Source of the DNA: Prevotellaceae bacterium
Lineage (GTDB): Bacteria; Bacteroidota; Bacteroidia; Bacteroidales; UBA932
Length of the DNA stretch: 6,360 nucleotides
Assembly (NCBI GenBank): GCA_031278135.1
Contig: JAITKY010000229.1
Location: 1 to 6,360 of the forward strand
Direction of reading: 5' to 3'
Position numbers and translations under genes: made by a program. The notes below the pieces were generated by a model, which saw only the letters and a list, made by a program, of their open reading frames with translations, made no database searches and was not told the origin of the DNA. This document shows, piece after piece, positions 6,184 to 6,360 of the stretch. Each line of letters starts with the position of its first letter. Positions within the stretch are counted from its first letter, which is position 1.

Positions 6184-6360
6184 TTACTATAATTTAATTA
6201 CATACATATCAACTGCAAAAGTAAGCAATTTATTTAAACTGCATAATATCTTTTTCTTTTCTCGCGATATTTCGATGCCTTAAAACAGTCGATTATGTTG
6301 ATTTATTGTACGTTCCGATGTCAAAAAAAAAATCTTGTGTTCTTCGTGTTTTAAAAAGAA
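6184..6360. other. Non-coding leader region upstream of leuC
   Basis: These 177 bp are A/T-rich and show no credible reading frame on either strand. They hold the candidate leuC promoter and a run of ten A (6323-6332; T on the leuC strand). No G/C-rich stem precedes that T-run, so it is not called a terminator. Confidence 0.5.
6216..6223 (-). promoter_or_regulatory. Candidate leuC promoter (-7 element TAnnTTTG)
   Basis: On the minus strand the bases read TACTTTTG, an exact match to the Bacteroidota primary-sigma -7 consensus. Transcription would start near 6209 and give a leader of about 26 nt before the leuC ATG. At the -33 position, 19-21 bases upstream, only a weak TTAT/TATT is present instead of TTTG. 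The leader is too short for a leucine attenuator. Confidence 0.55.

Noticed and set aside
6323..6332. Run of ten A (T on the minus strand) as a terminator of an upstream gene
   Set aside because: No stable G/C stem precedes it in the minus direction.

Overview
The window looks like a chromosomal segment from a member of the Bacteroidota, most likely the order Bacteroidales. Four things point there. An outer-membrane protein carries a 'SPYSTIGIGEI ... NPAAI' N-terminus typical of that phylum. It is paired with a DUF4270-like lipoprotein. The starts have no Shine-Dalgarno sequence and lie in A/T-rich leaders. A TAnnTTTG-type promoter element sits upstream of leuC. I cannot name a genus.

Layout, left to right. 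Bases 1-100 (+) are the 3' end of a sigma-54-dependent (NtrC-class) regulator, a short reading frame that is easy to miss. Bases 101-363 are non-coding and hold a decayed copy (copy A) of a multi-hairpin repeat. Bases 364-1452 (-) encode a WecA/TagO-type polyprenyl-phosphate GlcNAc-1-phosphate transferase, convergent with the regulator. Bases 1453-2025 are non-coding. Most of this stretch is a roughly 425-bp element bounded by 23-bp inverted repeats (21/23 matching). It contains the better preserved repeat copy (copy B) but no transposase. Bases 2026-3243 (-) and 3253-4671 (-) are a tight two-gene unit: lipoprotein first, then an outer-membrane beta-barrel protein 9 bp downstream. Bases 4771-6183 (-) are an intact leuC with a candidate promoter upstream. 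Bases 6184-6360 hold no recognisable gene.

Functionally the genes are unrelated housekeeping and envelope genes: leucine biosynthesis, an envelope lipoprotein/barrel pair, the lipid-linked sugar step of surface-glycan synthesis, and a transcriptional regulator. The lipoprotein and barrel probably act together in the outer membrane. I found no defence system, CRISPR array, tRNA or rRNA. The least ordinary content is the non-coding repeat material: two related copies of a structured repeat, one inside what looks like a non-autonomous (MITE-like) mobile element. Family assignments come from recognising motifs, not from a database search.
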